A stretch of DNA of 64,000 nt from Photobacterium toruni (lineage in GTDB: Bacteria > Pseudomonadota > Gammaproteobacteria > Enterobacterales > Vibrionaceae): positions 372,001 to 436,000 of the forward strand of contig NZ_AP024855.1 in the NCBI RefSeq assembly GCF_024529955.1, written 5' to 3'. Both the position numbers and the translations under genes were made by a program. This document shows, piece after piece, positions 8,444-17,159 of this stretch. How positions within the stretch are numbered: position 1 is the stretch's first letter; every line of letters begins with the position of its first letter. The notes below the pieces were generated by a model. It was not told the origin of the DNA. It saw only the letters and a list, made by a program, of their open reading frames with translations, and did not search any database.

Positions 8444-8983
8444 ATGAATTATTCATTATATAAAACAGACCAAAAAGAAGCTTTTATTACATTGTTTAAT
8501 AACACTTTTTCTGATTCAGAAGGTAAAGACGAAGGTGCGATGATCGCTAAATTAGTCACCGACTTTCTAAACCAACCCACAACAGATGATGTATATACTT
8601 TTGTTTCTACTAATAATAACGCACAGGTTATTGGCGGTATTATTCTATCGCGTTTGACGTTTCCAAATAACGACAATGTCTTTTTACTCTCTCCGGTTGC
8701 GGTCGCAACAGAATATCAGGGCAAAGGAATTGGACAAAAATTAATCCGTTTTGGTCTTGAAACACTCAAAGAAAAAGGCGTCACAATTGCCGTTACATAT
8801 GGTGATATTAATTTTTATTCTAAAGTAGGATTTACACCGATTAATGAAGCACTTATTCAAGCTCCATTAACGTTGTTATACCCAGAAGGTTGGATCGCTC
8901 AATCATTAATAGGTGAAGAAATTCCAGCCATTGATGGTAAACCAACCTGCGCAGATGCACTCAATAATCCAATATACTGGTAA
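8444..8983 (+). CDS. GNAT family N-acetyltransferase
   Basis: A 179-residue GNAT acetyltransferase. The acetyl-CoA pyrophosphate loop is seen in VATEYQGKGIGQKLIRFGL (Q/R-x-x-G-x-G/A pattern), with beta strands before it (LLSPVAV) and FYSKVGFTPI near the C-terminus, as in YhbS-like N-acetyltransferases. The substrate is unknown. It starts 10 bases after the MerR-methyltransferase stop and is very probably co-transcribed from the MerR-type promoter at 7183, so its expression likely responds to the same ligand. It ends about 180 bases before the DUF305 gene, which has its own promoter. Confidence 0.85.
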   Translation: MNYSLYKTDQKEAFITLFNNTFSDSEGKDEGAMIAKLVTDFLNQPTTDDVYTFVSTNNNAQVIGGIILSRLTFPNNDNVFLLSPVAVATEYQGKGIGQKLIRFGLETLKEKGVTIAVTYGDINFYSKVGFTPINEALIQAPLTLLYPEGWIAQSLIGEEIPAIDGKPTCADALNNPIYW

Positions 8984-9098
8984 GAGTAGCGATTCATCAT
9001 GAGTTGATTGAGGTTTTCATTTATTTTGCCAACAGCATTGTCGCTGCTGATAATGAAGATCTCACTAATGAACGTTGATTTAGAATAATACAATCATC

Positions 9099-9129
9099 TT
9101 GACCTTCCCTATGGTGGAAGCTTTACGCT
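9099..9129 (+). promoter_or_regulatory. CueR-type metal-responsive promoter
   Basis: TTGACC (9099-9104) and TACGCT (9124-9129) are 19 bases apart, and the spacer holds the dyad CTTCC-N7-GGAAG. This is the architecture of CueR/MerR-controlled copper-efflux promoters. It sits 35 bases before the start of the DUF305 gene. Confidence 0.65.
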
Positions 9130-9164
9130 GGCATTCTAATAACAACCATTATATCGAGCTCATC

Positions 9165-9857
9165 ATGAAAAAATTATCTTTAGCTATTATTTTATCGGCA
9201 CTACTTTCTAGTACAGCATTTGCAAGTGAAAATATTATTGATCACAGTCATGCGATACCAACCAAAACCATCACAAGTCTGCAAGCCTCACAAACGATGA
9301 TGAAAGACTCTATGGCGGCAATGTCAGGTATGCATACCTTAAAATTAACGGGTGATCCTGATTTGGATTTTGTAGCCGGTATGCTGCCTCACCATGAAGG
9401 GGCAATTGTGATGAGTGAATCAATTTTACCTACACTGACAAATCCTGCTGTGCATAAATTAGCGCTTAATATTATTAAATCACAAAAAGAAGAAGTGATT
9501 TATATGAAGCACTGGTTAGCTACACATAAAGAACTGCCGCTTGCGCAACGTGATATTGCTAATTCACAAAAAATGATGATGAAATCAATGAAAGTGATGC
9601 ACAATATGATGGAAGTTAAGTTAACAGGTCATCCAAATGTTGATTTTGTTGCGGGTATGATCCCTCACCATGAAGCAGCTGTAGAAATGGCAGAAGTCAT
9701 CATGCCTTACTTAAAAGATCAATCAACTAAGACTTTTGCACAAAATATTATCAAAGCGCAATTAGAGCAAATTAGCTTTATGAAAACGTGGTTAAAAGAT
9801 AATGCACCAGTAGCTGTAGCGACCAAAGCTATTACATCAAGTCACGCACATCATTAA
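9165..9857 (+). CDS. Exported double-DUF305 (copper-associated) protein
   Basis: A 230-residue protein with a clear Sec signal peptide (MKKLSLAIILSALLSSTAFA, cleavage after about residue 20) and two tandem DUF305 units. Each unit carries D-F-V-A-G-M-(L/I)-P-H-H-E (first near residue 70, second near residue 165) and is preceded by Met-rich helices (KMMMKSMKVMHNMM). The HH pair and methionines suggest metal binding in the periplasm, and DUF305 proteins are often linked to copper. The longer frame upstream starts inside the promoter and is rejected. The CueR-like promoter fits copper induction. A terminator follows. Confidence 0.8.
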   Translation: MKKLSLAIILSALLSSTAFASENIIDHSHAIPTKTITSLQASQTMMKDSMAAMSGMHTLKLTGDPDLDFVAGMLPHHEGAIVMSESILPTLTNPAVHKLALNIIKSQKEEVIYMKHWLATHKELPLAQRDIANSQKMMMKSMKVMHNMMEVKLTGHPNVDFVAGMIPHHEAAVEMAEVIMPYLKDQSTKTFAQNIIKAQLEQISFMKTWLKDNAPVAVATKAITSSHAHH

Positions 9858-9876
9858 TGTATCTTGACTATTAATA

Positions 9877-9907
9877 TAAACCCGACGTTTTTTACGTCGG
9901 ATTTATT
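9877..9907 (+). terminator. Rho-independent terminator after the DUF305 gene
   Basis: Stem AAACCCGACGT/ACGTCGGATTT with a T-rich loop, followed by ATTTGAT, 20 bases after the DUF305 stop codon. Confidence 0.65.
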
Positions 9908-10037
9908 TGATCTCTTCACTCAATAGAACATGCGTTATATTAACCACGTTCCATTACAATTAGTGCGTAGTGCGACAATGCCAATAGGCTTATAGTTACG
10001 CCTATCATTCTAAAATAAGTGACGAATAATAACGCGA

Positions 10038-11546
10038 TTAACGCTTAAATTTATCAGCCCATTGCGGCCATAGCACAGCGAGATCCATATGCGCTTCAAT
10101 AGTATCTGCTATACGATCAATGCCTTGCTGACGAATTTCATCAAAATCAGGGGTTTGAGTTGCTTCTAAACCTGCCCAACGTAAAATTGCATCACACGCT
10201 GCTTGCTGTTCAAAAATACCATGCAAATAGGTTCCAAACACGTGATCATCACAGCCTAATTGACCATCAGGACCATCAGGACCATCAGGACCATCGGTTA
10301 ACTGCAATGGTGCATGGGCAGTCACACCTTGCGTGACACCCGCATGGATCTCATAACCTTTGACAATCACCGGCGCTTGATCAGGCAGGGTTAGCGTACC
10401 TTCCGTTTGTTGCAAACATTTGTTTTTCTCAATGGTGGTAGCAATAGATAAATAACCCAAGCCTTGACTAACACCCGCCTCACCTTCAATCGCATGGGGA
10501 TCGGCAATGGTTTCACCTAACATCTGATAACCACCACAAATACCCATCACTTTGCCGCCTAGACGTAGATGACGCTGAATCTGTTTATCCCAACCTTGCT
10601 CACGTAAAAATGCCAAATCACTACGAACACTTTTCGTGCCGGGAATGATGATCAAATCTGCGGCGGGAAAAGGCTGACCTTTGCCGACAAACTGTAAGTT
10701 AACTTGAGGGTGCATTCGTAGAGGATCAAAATCAGTATGGTTACTCACTCGAGTTAAAACAGGCACGACGACCTTTAATTGGTGATCTGCAGCATCAACT
10801 TGCTGACAGTTAATGGCATCTTCCGCTTCAAGCATTAAACCATGTAAATAAGGCAATACTCCCAATACGGGCTTGCCTGTTTTTTGCTCTAACCATTCTA
10901 AACCTGATTCCAGTAGCTTAATATCACCACGGAAACGATTGATGACAAAGCCTTTGACACGCGCTTGTTCTGACTCAGACAATAACGCTAGCGTGCCATA
11001 AATATGCGCAAATACTCCACCACGATCAATATCGGCAATAATAATCACCGGCACATCTGCTTTTTCAGCAAAGCCCATATTTGCCACATCATTTTCACGT
11101 AGATTAATTTCAGCAGGGCTGCCCGCACCTTCAATAATAATGGTTTGGTACTGTTGTTGTAGTAGCGTGAAAGATTCCATAATCGGCGTCATCACCACTT
11201 TTTTGTAGTTATGATAACCCACGGCATTCATATCGGCTAAAGCGTGACCTTGTACTATCACCTGAGCGCCAACATCCGTATTAGGTTTAAGCAGTACCGG
11301 GTTCATATGCACACTAGGCTCAATACCGCAGGCTTGGGCTTGAACTGCTTGTGCTCGCCCTATCTCACCACCATCTTTGGTTACTGCGCTATTTAATGCC
11401 ATATTTTGTGATTTAAACGGTGCAACACGAATACCTTGCCGTGCCAACACGCGACATAATCCTGCCACCAGCACACTTTTACCTGCATCAGAGGTAGTAC
11501 CTTGTACCATTAATGCACGCGTTGTCGATTGTAATGTATCCGTCAT
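10038..11546 (-). CDS. cobQ: Cobyric acid synthase CobQ
   Basis: A 502-residue glutamine-dependent amidotransferase that amidates adenosylcobyrinic acid a,c-diamide to cobyric acid in cobalamin synthesis. The N-terminal P-loop-like ATPase domain shows GTTSDAGKS at 16-24, [10 protein letters not shown] and [11 protein letters not shown]. The C-terminal glutaminase domain has [12 protein letters not shown] with the catalytic Cys and GTYLHGIFE with the catalytic His. Length is normal. An in-frame 9-bp repeat adds an extra Asp-Gly-Pro run near residue 420. No other cobalamin gene is adjacent, so it probably serves a dispersed synthesis or salvage pathway. Confidence 0.95.
   Translation of the reverse strand: MTDTLQSTTRALMVQGTTSDAGKSVLVAGLCRVLARQGIRVAPFKSQNMALNSAVTKDGGEIGRAQAVQAQACGIEPSVHMNPVLLKPNTDVGAQVIVQGHALADMNAVGYHNYKKVVMTPIMESFTLLQQQYQTIIIEGAGSPAEINLRENDVANMGFAEKADVPVIIIADIDRGGVFAHIYGTLALLSESEQARVKGFVINRFRGDIKLLESGLEWLEQKTGKPVLGVLPYLHGLMLEAEDAINCQQVDAADHQLKVVVPVLTRVSNHTDFDPLRMHPQVNLQFVGKGQPFPAADLIIIPGTKSVRSDLAFLREQGWDKQIQRHLRLGGKVMGICGGYQMLGETIADPHAIEGEAGVSQGLGYLSIATTIEKNKCLQQTEGTLTLPDQAPVIVKGYEIHAGVTQGVTAHAPLQLTDGPDGPDGPDGQLGCDDHVFGTYLHGIFEQQAACDAILRWAGLEATQTPDFDEIRQQGIDRIADTIEAHMDLAVLWPQWADKFKR
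10262..10297. repeat. 9-bp coding minisatellite in cobQ
   Basis: Four consecutive units of GACCATCAG (the last is GACCATCGG), encoding (Asp-Gly-Pro)n on the minus strand. Copy-number change keeps frame and would lengthen or shorten a surface loop of CobQ. Confidence 0.9.
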
Positions 11547-11686
11547 TTCCTAATTCCATGTTGATATAATAAAAGAAAGTCACCACAAATTATTGTTATC
11601 TATAAGTCACTTATCATCTTGATTATTGCTTGTCTTAGTAATAAATCATAAAAAATTAGTTTGAATAAGCATCGATTTACTATATA

Positions 11687-11701
11687 CGATAACGATTATC
11701 A
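11687..11701 (+). promoter_or_regulatory. Fur-box-like operator
   Basis: CGATAACGATTATCA differs at only two positions from the 7-1-7 Fur motif TGATAATNATTATCA. It lies 20-35 bases before the CPBP-protease start and about 140 bases before cobQ, which is divergent. Confidence 0.6.
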
Positions 11702-11721
11702 TTTTTTATCTATTCTTTTTT

Positions 11722-12573
11722 ATGAATTATCTTATGCTACCTGCAATGTTAGTATGGCTATTGTTAGCGATCAGCATTGGTTGTGTCTTAACAAAAACAA
11801 CTGCTTGGCGTATACCACTATTACTGACATTGATTGCAGCCGTTACGTTTAATGTCTTAACCGTTATTGGTGCAGCCATTATGATCAGTGGTATCGCTAT
11901 TGCCAGTTTTACTGCTCGCCAACAGGCGAAACCGCTGCTTTATGCAGGGCATATCATTGTTGTATTGTGGATCATCGGGCTAATTTTACATTTATATCCT
12001 GGTATCAATAACTTATTAGTACTTGATCATGTTAATAGCGGCCCACTTAGCCGACCTTTTACACTTTACTTTAACATCGATAAACCCATGCTTATTTTTG
12101 CACTGCTATTACTCGTGCCTAATATAGTAAGCAATAACGAATATAACTGGCATCATCTTTCACTCTCGCTGCGACAAAAAACTATTATTGGTGGCGGATT
12201 AATCAGCTTACCGTTACTTGCATGGGCATTACAGCTGGTACAGCCTGAACTCACATTACCATCTTGGTGGTGGATATTTGCGATTAATAATCTTATTTTT
12301 ACCTGTGTTGCTGAAGAAGTGCTTTTTCGTGGTTATATTCAAGGGCTGTTATGCAAAAAGTTAGCTCCTACGATAGCCATAACTATTGCGAGTATTTTAT
12401 TTGGATTGGCACACTTTGCGGGTGGGCCATTATTTATCATAATTGCGACACTGGCTGGCATAGTTTATGGTTTAAGCTATTATTGGACTAAGAAGATAAC
12501 GGTCGCTATTGTGGTTCATTTTGCATTTAACGTGCTGCATTTATTCTTTTTTACTTACCCATTGCCACTCTAA
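11722..12573 (+). CDS. CPBP family intramembrane glutamic endopeptidase
   Basis: A 283-residue inner-membrane protein with about eight hydrophobic segments and the CPBP (Rce1/CAAX-like) motifs: EEVLFRGYIQGLL near residues 198-210, FGLAHFAGG near 228-236, and HFAFNVLH close to the C-terminus. The paired Glu and the two His form the presumed active site. CPBP proteins process or modify membrane substrates, including bacteriocin-type peptides in some bacteria. The Fur-box-like site right upstream suggests iron-responsive repression. No obvious substrate gene is adjacent. A nucleotidyltransferase-fold gene follows after 90 bases on the same strand. Confidence 0.8.
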   Translation: MNYLMLPAMLVWLLLAISIGCVLTKTTAWRIPLLLTLIAAVTFNVLTVIGAAIMISGIAIASFTARQQAKPLLYAGHIIVVLWIIGLILHLYPGINNLLVLDHVNSGPLSRPFTLYFNIDKPMLIFALLLLVPNIVSNNEYNWHHLSLSLRQKTIIGGGLISLPLLAWALQLVQPELTLPSWWWIFAINNLIFTCVAEEVLFRGYIQGLLCKKLAPTIAITIASILFGLAHFAGGPLFIIIATLAGIVYGLSYYWTKKITVAIVVHFAFNVLHLFFFTYPLPL

Positions 12574-12663
12574 TTAATGCAAAATAAAAAGAAGTATTAT
12601 CCGTTCGTTACGCGCTACACCACATATCTTCACCGCATAAACAGGGATAAGGAATAAGATGGA

Positions 12664-13755
12664 ATGTCAAAATTATTGCTGATAGATGTACTCAATAATC
12701 CAACGTTATTATTGAATGCTGATCACAAATGTAGTTATCAGATCATTACCGAGGCACGCCACTTATCATTATTAGGTCAATTAAAAGCGTGTTGTGATCG
12801 CGCAAATATCGAACACGATCTTCCTCTGCACACTCAGCAACAATTAATGTCTGGATTTCACAGCTACCAAAAGCAACAGCAACAATTATTAATTGAGCAT
12901 CAACATCTCACACAACACTTACAAGGCATTAGTTCGTGGCGTTACTTACGTGGTAGCGCACTGCAGTTACTTGATAACGCTATGTTTGCAGGAAGAATTA
13001 AACATAACATTGATATTTATGTACCGCAGCAGCATGTTGCCAGTGTAGAAAAAGTACTGTTAAACAATGGCTGGCGTTATAAAAATATCGCAGATTATGA
13101 AGAAACCTTTTATCGTCGTTGGGCGCAACAAACCACGCCATTGATCCACAAACAACGGCGAACTGAACTTGCCATTCACTTTCAATTATTACCTAAGACA
13201 TTAATCAATAAACTCGACCCAGCCCCCTTATTACACCACCACTTATCACCGCCATTGTGCGAGCCTGCAACACTATTATCGCCCGATGCCATGGTGCTTC
13301 ATCAGGCGATTATGTTATTTCATCAAATTGATTATCATTATGGCTTACGTGATATTTACAACTTATATTTACAGTTTGTCTATTTTAGTAAAGCCGCTAC
13401 TTTTTGGCATAATTTGATGCAACTCCATCAACAAGTCGGTAATGATAGTAGCCTTTACCTCGCGATCAGTTTATGTCATCGATTATTTGATTTACCCGTA
13501 CCAGATAATGTCTGGGCATATTTTAAACAGCATAAGTTAAACCGATTATCCTACTGGCTCTATCAACAACAGTTTATGAATGCTTTCCTGTACCAATTTC
13601 CTTTACACCGCAACATTGGCTATCGTGATGCAGTAAAATCACTACGTTTTCGAGGTCGCTTAAAACAGATGCCTATATACTGTATTGTGCCGCATATTAT
13701 TAAACGCTTAATCATTAATAGTATTCCCCATGATGATGAAGAAGTTATCAACTAA
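12664..13755 (+). CDS. Nucleotidyltransferase-fold family protein (NTP_transf_5-like)
   Basis: A 363-residue cytoplasmic protein resembling the uncharacterised nucleotidyltransferase family that carries a K/R-G-x-A-L ... D-I-D-x-x-V core. Here WRYLRGSALQLLDN is followed by HNIDIYVPQQHVASVEKVLLNNGW. The first Asp of the usual DxD is replaced (NID), so catalysis may be altered. The second half is helical and rich in His, Leu and Gln. An AAGGA ribosome site precedes ATG 12664. These proteins often sit beside HPr-kinase-like genes, but none is seen here. The substrate is unknown. Confidence 0.55.
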   Translation: MSKLLLIDVLNNPTLLLNADHKCSYQIITEARHLSLLGQLKACCDRANIEHDLPLHTQQQLMSGFHSYQKQQQQLLIEHQHLTQHLQGISSWRYLRGSALQLLDNAMFAGRIKHNIDIYVPQQHVASVEKVLLNNGWRYKNIADYEETFYRRWAQQTTPLIHKQRRTELAIHFQLLPKTLINKLDPAPLLHHHLSPPLCEPATLLSPDAMVLHQAIMLFHQIDYHYGLRDIYNLYLQFVYFSKAATFWHNLMQLHQQVGNDSSLYLAISLCHRLFDLPVPDNVWAYFKQHKLNRLSYWLYQQQFMNAFLYQFPLHRNIGYRDAVKSLRFRGRLKQMPIYCIVPHIIKRLIINSIPHDDEEVIN

Positions 13756-13860
13756 ACACAACCCATCTCTCATATTGCCACTGCTTTATACGTATAGACA
13801 GACACCCGTAAGAATTCTCATGTTACTATGATAAGTCATTCTCAAGGAAGGAAGAATAAC

Positions 13861-14670
13861 TTGAATAACATGCTGTTTTACAAAACATACCCGCATAAAC
13901 AAAGTAAAGAGTGGGTCGTGTTTGTCCATGGTGCAGGAGGAAGCTCTGCAATCTGGTTTAAACAAATAAAAGCCTATAAACAGCATTTTAATTTATTGCT
14001 CTTAGATTTACGTGGCCACGGTAAATCTAACACTATGTTTCAAGATGTGATGGATAATCGCTATACTTTTAAAATGGTGACCAAAGATATTATCGATGTC
14101 CTTAATCATCTTAAAATTGAATCAGCGCATTTTGTTGGAATCTCACTAGGAACAATCATTATTCGCCATCTGGCTGAACTGGCACCAGAACGCGTGCAAA
14201 CAATGACATTAGGTGGCGCAGTCACTCGCTTAAATACGCGCTCTCAGGTGCTAATTAGCTTGGGCAATCTTAGTAAGCATATTCTGCCGTATATGTGGCT
14301 ATACCGTTTATTTGCTTATGTTGTAATGCCACAAAAAAATCAACGTCAATCACGCCATTTATTTATTCGTGAAGCTAAAAAGCTCTGCCAACAAGAATTT
14401 AAACGGTGGTTCAAATTAGCAACAGATGTAAATCCAATTATGAAATATTTTAAGGAGAAAGAACTCGCCATTCCGACTCTATATTTAATGGGTGAACATG
14501 ATTATATGTTTATTAAATCCGTTAAAGAGATGATTAAACGCCATAAAAATAGCATGTTAACGCAACTATCTAATTGTGGTCATGTGTGTAATGTTGAGCA
14601 ACCAGAAGCCTTTAATTATCATTCGATTGAATTTATTCAATTGCACTGCCAACCATTACCAGCACACTAA
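13861..14670 (+). CDS. Alpha/beta-fold hydrolase
   Basis: A 269-residue alpha/beta hydrolase. It shows the oxyanion segment VVFVHGAGGSSAIW, DLRGHGKSN, the nucleophile elbow FVGISLGTII (Gly-Ile-Ser-Leu-Gly), the acid in LMGEHDYM and the histidine in LSNCGHVCNVEQPE. The triad is therefore complete. The frame opens at ATG 13828, but TTG 13861 lies just after a very strong AGGAAGGAAG ribosome site, and the fold begins soon after, so TTG 13861 (or ATG 13870) is preferred. The substrate is unknown. A bidirectional terminator separates it from the next, convergent hydrolase, which is a second and divergent member of the same superfamily. Confidence 0.8.
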   Translation: MNNMLFYKTYPHKQSKEWVVFVHGAGGSSAIWFKQIKAYKQHFNLLLLDLRGHGKSNTMFQDVMDNRYTFKMVTKDIIDVLNHLKIESAHFVGISLGTIIIRHLAELAPERVQTMTLGGAVTRLNTRSQVLISLGNLSKHILPYMWLYRLFAYVVMPQKNQRQSRHLFIREAKKLCQQEFKRWFKLATDVNPIMKYFKEKELAIPTLYLMGEHDYMFIKSVKEMIKRHKNSMLTQLSNCGHVCNVEQPEAFNYHSIEFIQLHCQPLPAH

Positions 14671-14677
14671 AATAATA

Positions 14678-14709
14678 AAGCCCAGTGAGAATTACATCAC
14701 ACTGGGCTT
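14678..14709. terminator. Bidirectional terminator
   Basis: A 10-bp stem AAGCCCAGTG/CACTGGGCTT between two convergent hydrolase genes, with A/T tracts on both sides. Confidence 0.75.
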
Positions 14710-14753
14710 AACTTATACTGTATTGACACACGCTTTAGTTAAATAAACCGAGC

Positions 14754-15572
14754 TTACATCACCACCACTTTCGTTAAAAAACGCTGTAATTGATCGGTCA
14801 CAAATTGTGGCTGCTCAAGGTTACTAATGTGTCCTGCTTCAGGAATTAACACATATTCACTGCCATCAATCGCATCATGCATTAATTGTGCTTCAAGTGG
14901 CGGACGCGGATTATCTTCTAAGCCTGACATAATTAATGTCGGAACAGTAAGCTGCTCGATATCGTCAAACGTATCACGACGTCCAAATACCATTCGCCCC
15001 ATCTCAGACACCGCCACTGCGCGTTCTCCTTGTAGCTGTGCCAGATAATCACGGAATTCACTCACTAATTGTGGATTATGCAGATGACCATCACGACGGA
15101 AAAATAGTGGTGCAATCATATCGATCAATGGTGCTGGAACATGTTGCTGGTCGCGTAAAGTATCTAGCATTGCAAAATATCTCGCATGTAACACTTCAGG
15201 TTCATAGCCTAAGAATGTATCCATTAGCACTAATGCCGTCACACGATCAGGGACTTTAAGGGCTAATTCTGCTCCCCACATACCGCCAACAGATAGTCCA
15301 ATAATCGCAAATTTATCAATTTCTAAGTGATCCAGTAATGCCAACACATTATCAGCATAATCACGTAAGGTTCGTGTAGCTAAAGGTGCACTATCCGATC
15401 CACCATGCGCCCAAAAGTCTGGCACAATACAACGATAATGTTGGCTCAATACCGCGATCTGCGGTGCCCACATTGCACTATCCCATAAATAACTATGACC
15501 AAAAACCAGCACCGGACCTGTACCTTGATCACGATAAGTCATTTGTTGACCATCAATAGCGAATGTTTGCAT
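14754..15572 (-). CDS. Alpha/beta-fold hydrolase
   Basis: A 272-residue alpha/beta hydrolase with a complete set of motifs: LVFGHSYLWDSAMW (oxyanion region), PDFWAHGGSD, nucleophile elbow IGLSVGGMWG, acid in MSGLEDNPRPP, and terminal histidine in EAGHISNLEQP. It resembles the 3-oxoadipate enol-lactonase/esterase branch, but no aromatic catabolism genes are nearby, so the substrate is left open. It is transcribed away from the MATE exporter upstream, with a 120-base gap. Confidence 0.85.
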   Translation of the reverse strand: MQTFAIDGQQMTYRDQGTGPVLVFGHSYLWDSAMWAPQIAVLSQHYRCIVPDFWAHGGSDSAPLATRTLRDYADNVLALLDHLEIDKFAIIGLSVGGMWGAELALKVPDRVTALVLMDTFLGYEPEVLHARYFAMLDTLRDQQHVPAPLIDMIAPLFFRRDGHLHNPQLVSEFRDYLAQLQGERAVAVSEMGRMVFGRRDTFDDIEQLTVPTLIMSGLEDNPRPPLEAQLMHDAIDGSEYVLIPEAGHISNLEQPQFVTDQLQRFLTKVVVM

Positions 15573-15693
15573 TACGAGTATCCTTTCTTGGTTAACATAT
15601 TTTAGTTAATATTTACGGATTAACGTGAGTTCGTTATTTTAGTATTAAGCCGAGATTCTATATCTGGGTTATCACATCCATTATCATAAACAA

Positions 15694-17046
15694 CTATGCC
15701 ATTGATGTAACTTGATACTTATTTCGAATATTGACTAACCCTTGGCGATAAAGTACCCATGCACAAAGCCCTGCCGCAATATTACCCACCATAGCTCCAG
15801 TGAATAATCCTGATAGACCGGCGACATGCGCACCCAACCATAATACGGGTAAATAACACACAAAGAGTCGTAATGCAGAAATTAGCAGCGCCCGCATCGG
15901 TAATCCCATCGCATTACAAACCGATACCATCAACATACAAATACCTAATGCTCCCAGACTAATAGGCACACGCGTTAAGTGGATCATCAATATTTGTTGT
16001 ACCGAACTATCACTGCTTAATAACTGTGTTAACGGCTGCGCACTTAAAAAGAGCACGATAGCGATAGCCACTTGCCATATCAATACAAACCGTACAGCTA
16101 GCATGATTAATTTTTCAATACTGGCAATATCTTTATGGCCAAGTAAACGTCCCACCATCGGCGGCATCGACATGGTCAATGCTAAAACGATAACCAATGA
16201 AAAGAACTCCAGTCGTGATCCTAACGCCCAAGCTGCAACGGTTGCCGCACCAAAACCTGCAACTAATTTTGTCGCTAAAATAGCCGAAACCGGAGGCAAT
16301 AGTTGGCTTAACATTGCAGGAGCCATGATATGAACTAATTCTTTAATGGCTTTATAAACTGCAAAATCACGCCAATCAAAACTCAACCATTGACGTTTAA
16401 ATAATAATGGGTACACCACTAGCATACCGATACTAAACGAGACAACGGTCGCCCATGCCGCACCATTAATACCCATATTAAAAGTAAACATAAACAGAGG
16501 GTCTAAACCGATATTAAATACACTAGTGATCACCATCATAATACCGGGTAGTAACGTATTACCGTTAGCGCGACAAATACTATAGGCAAAGTACACCATT
16601 GAGCCACACCACGCACTGGTTAGCCATACAGGCCAATAGCTATCGATAACACTAAAAACATTATCAGGCGCACCAAGTAGCCATAATAACTGATGACGCC
16701 CAAACCATATTGCCGCACACAATGCCATGATTCCAATATCACCAAGGATCACCACGACCCCACCTAATTGCCGCGCTCGATGATAATCATGATTACCTAA
16801 TACCCGTGAAATTAAGGCAGTAGTAGCAATACCTAAACCGACTTGTAAACCAATGACTAACATTTGCATTGGTAAAGTAAAGCCTTGAGCTGCCAATGGC
16901 AACATACCCAGTTGACCAATAAATGCACTGTCAACTAATTGAAAACTCATTAACGATAACACCCCAAATAACATTGGCCATGTCATGGTAAACAACTGGT
17001 AAGCTAAATGGCGAGAGTCAGAAGGAGTGGTTGTTTTTATATTCAT
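15694..17046 (-). CDS. MATE family efflux transporter
   Basis: A 450-residue inner-membrane protein with about 12 hydrophobic segments in two similar halves, as in the MATE (DinF/NorM) family of Na+- or H+-coupled drug exporters. Family-typical segments are MTWPMLFGVLSLMSFQLVDSAF at the first helix, LPLAAQGFTLPMQML, ISRVLGNHDYHRARQ, and the corresponding second-half segment MSMPPMVGRLLGHKD. Length is normal. The substrate is unknown. It is monocistronic or possibly co-transcribed with the hydrolase downstream (gap 121 bases). Confidence 0.9.
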   Translation of the reverse strand: MNIKTTTPSDSRHLAYQLFTMTWPMLFGVLSLMSFQLVDSAFIGQLGMLPLAAQGFTLPMQMLVIGLQVGLGIATTALISRVLGNHDYHRARQLGGVVVILGDIGIMALCAAIWFGRHQLLWLLGAPDNVFSVIDSYWPVWLTSAWCGSMVYFAYSICRANGNTLLPGIMMVITSVFNIGLDPLFMFTFNMGINGAAWATVVSFSIGMLVVYPLLFKRQWLSFDWRDFAVYKAIKELVHIMAPAMLSQLLPPVSAILATKLVAGFGAATVAAWALGSRLEFFSLVIVLALTMSMPPMVGRLLGHKDIASIEKLIMLAVRFVLIWQVAIAIVLFLSAQPLTQLLSSDSSVQQILMIHLTRVPISLGALGICMLMVSVCNAMGLPMRALLISALRLFVCYLPVLWLGAHVAGLSGLFTGAMVGNIAAGLCAWVLYRQGLVNIRNKYQVTSMA

Positions 17047-17108
17047 AATAAGAACTTAAATAAACAGAAAATAGTGCGTGTTAAGCCACAACCTTGTACT
17101 TAACACCA

Positions 17109-17138
17109 ATAAAAAATCCCCGCCGTAGCGAGGATTAA
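17109..17138 (-). terminator. Terminator downstream of the MazG-like gene
   Basis: On the minus strand, an AATCCTCGC/GCGGGGATT stem with one mismatch is followed by TTTTTT, about 20 bases after the stop codon. Confidence 0.65.
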
Positions 17139-17159
17139 AAAATATCTTTATTCGTTAAA

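Noticed and set aside
9099..9164. N-terminal extension of the DUF305 protein from TTG 9099
   Set aside because: The stretch coincides with the CueR-type promoter, and the signal peptide starts at ATG 9165.
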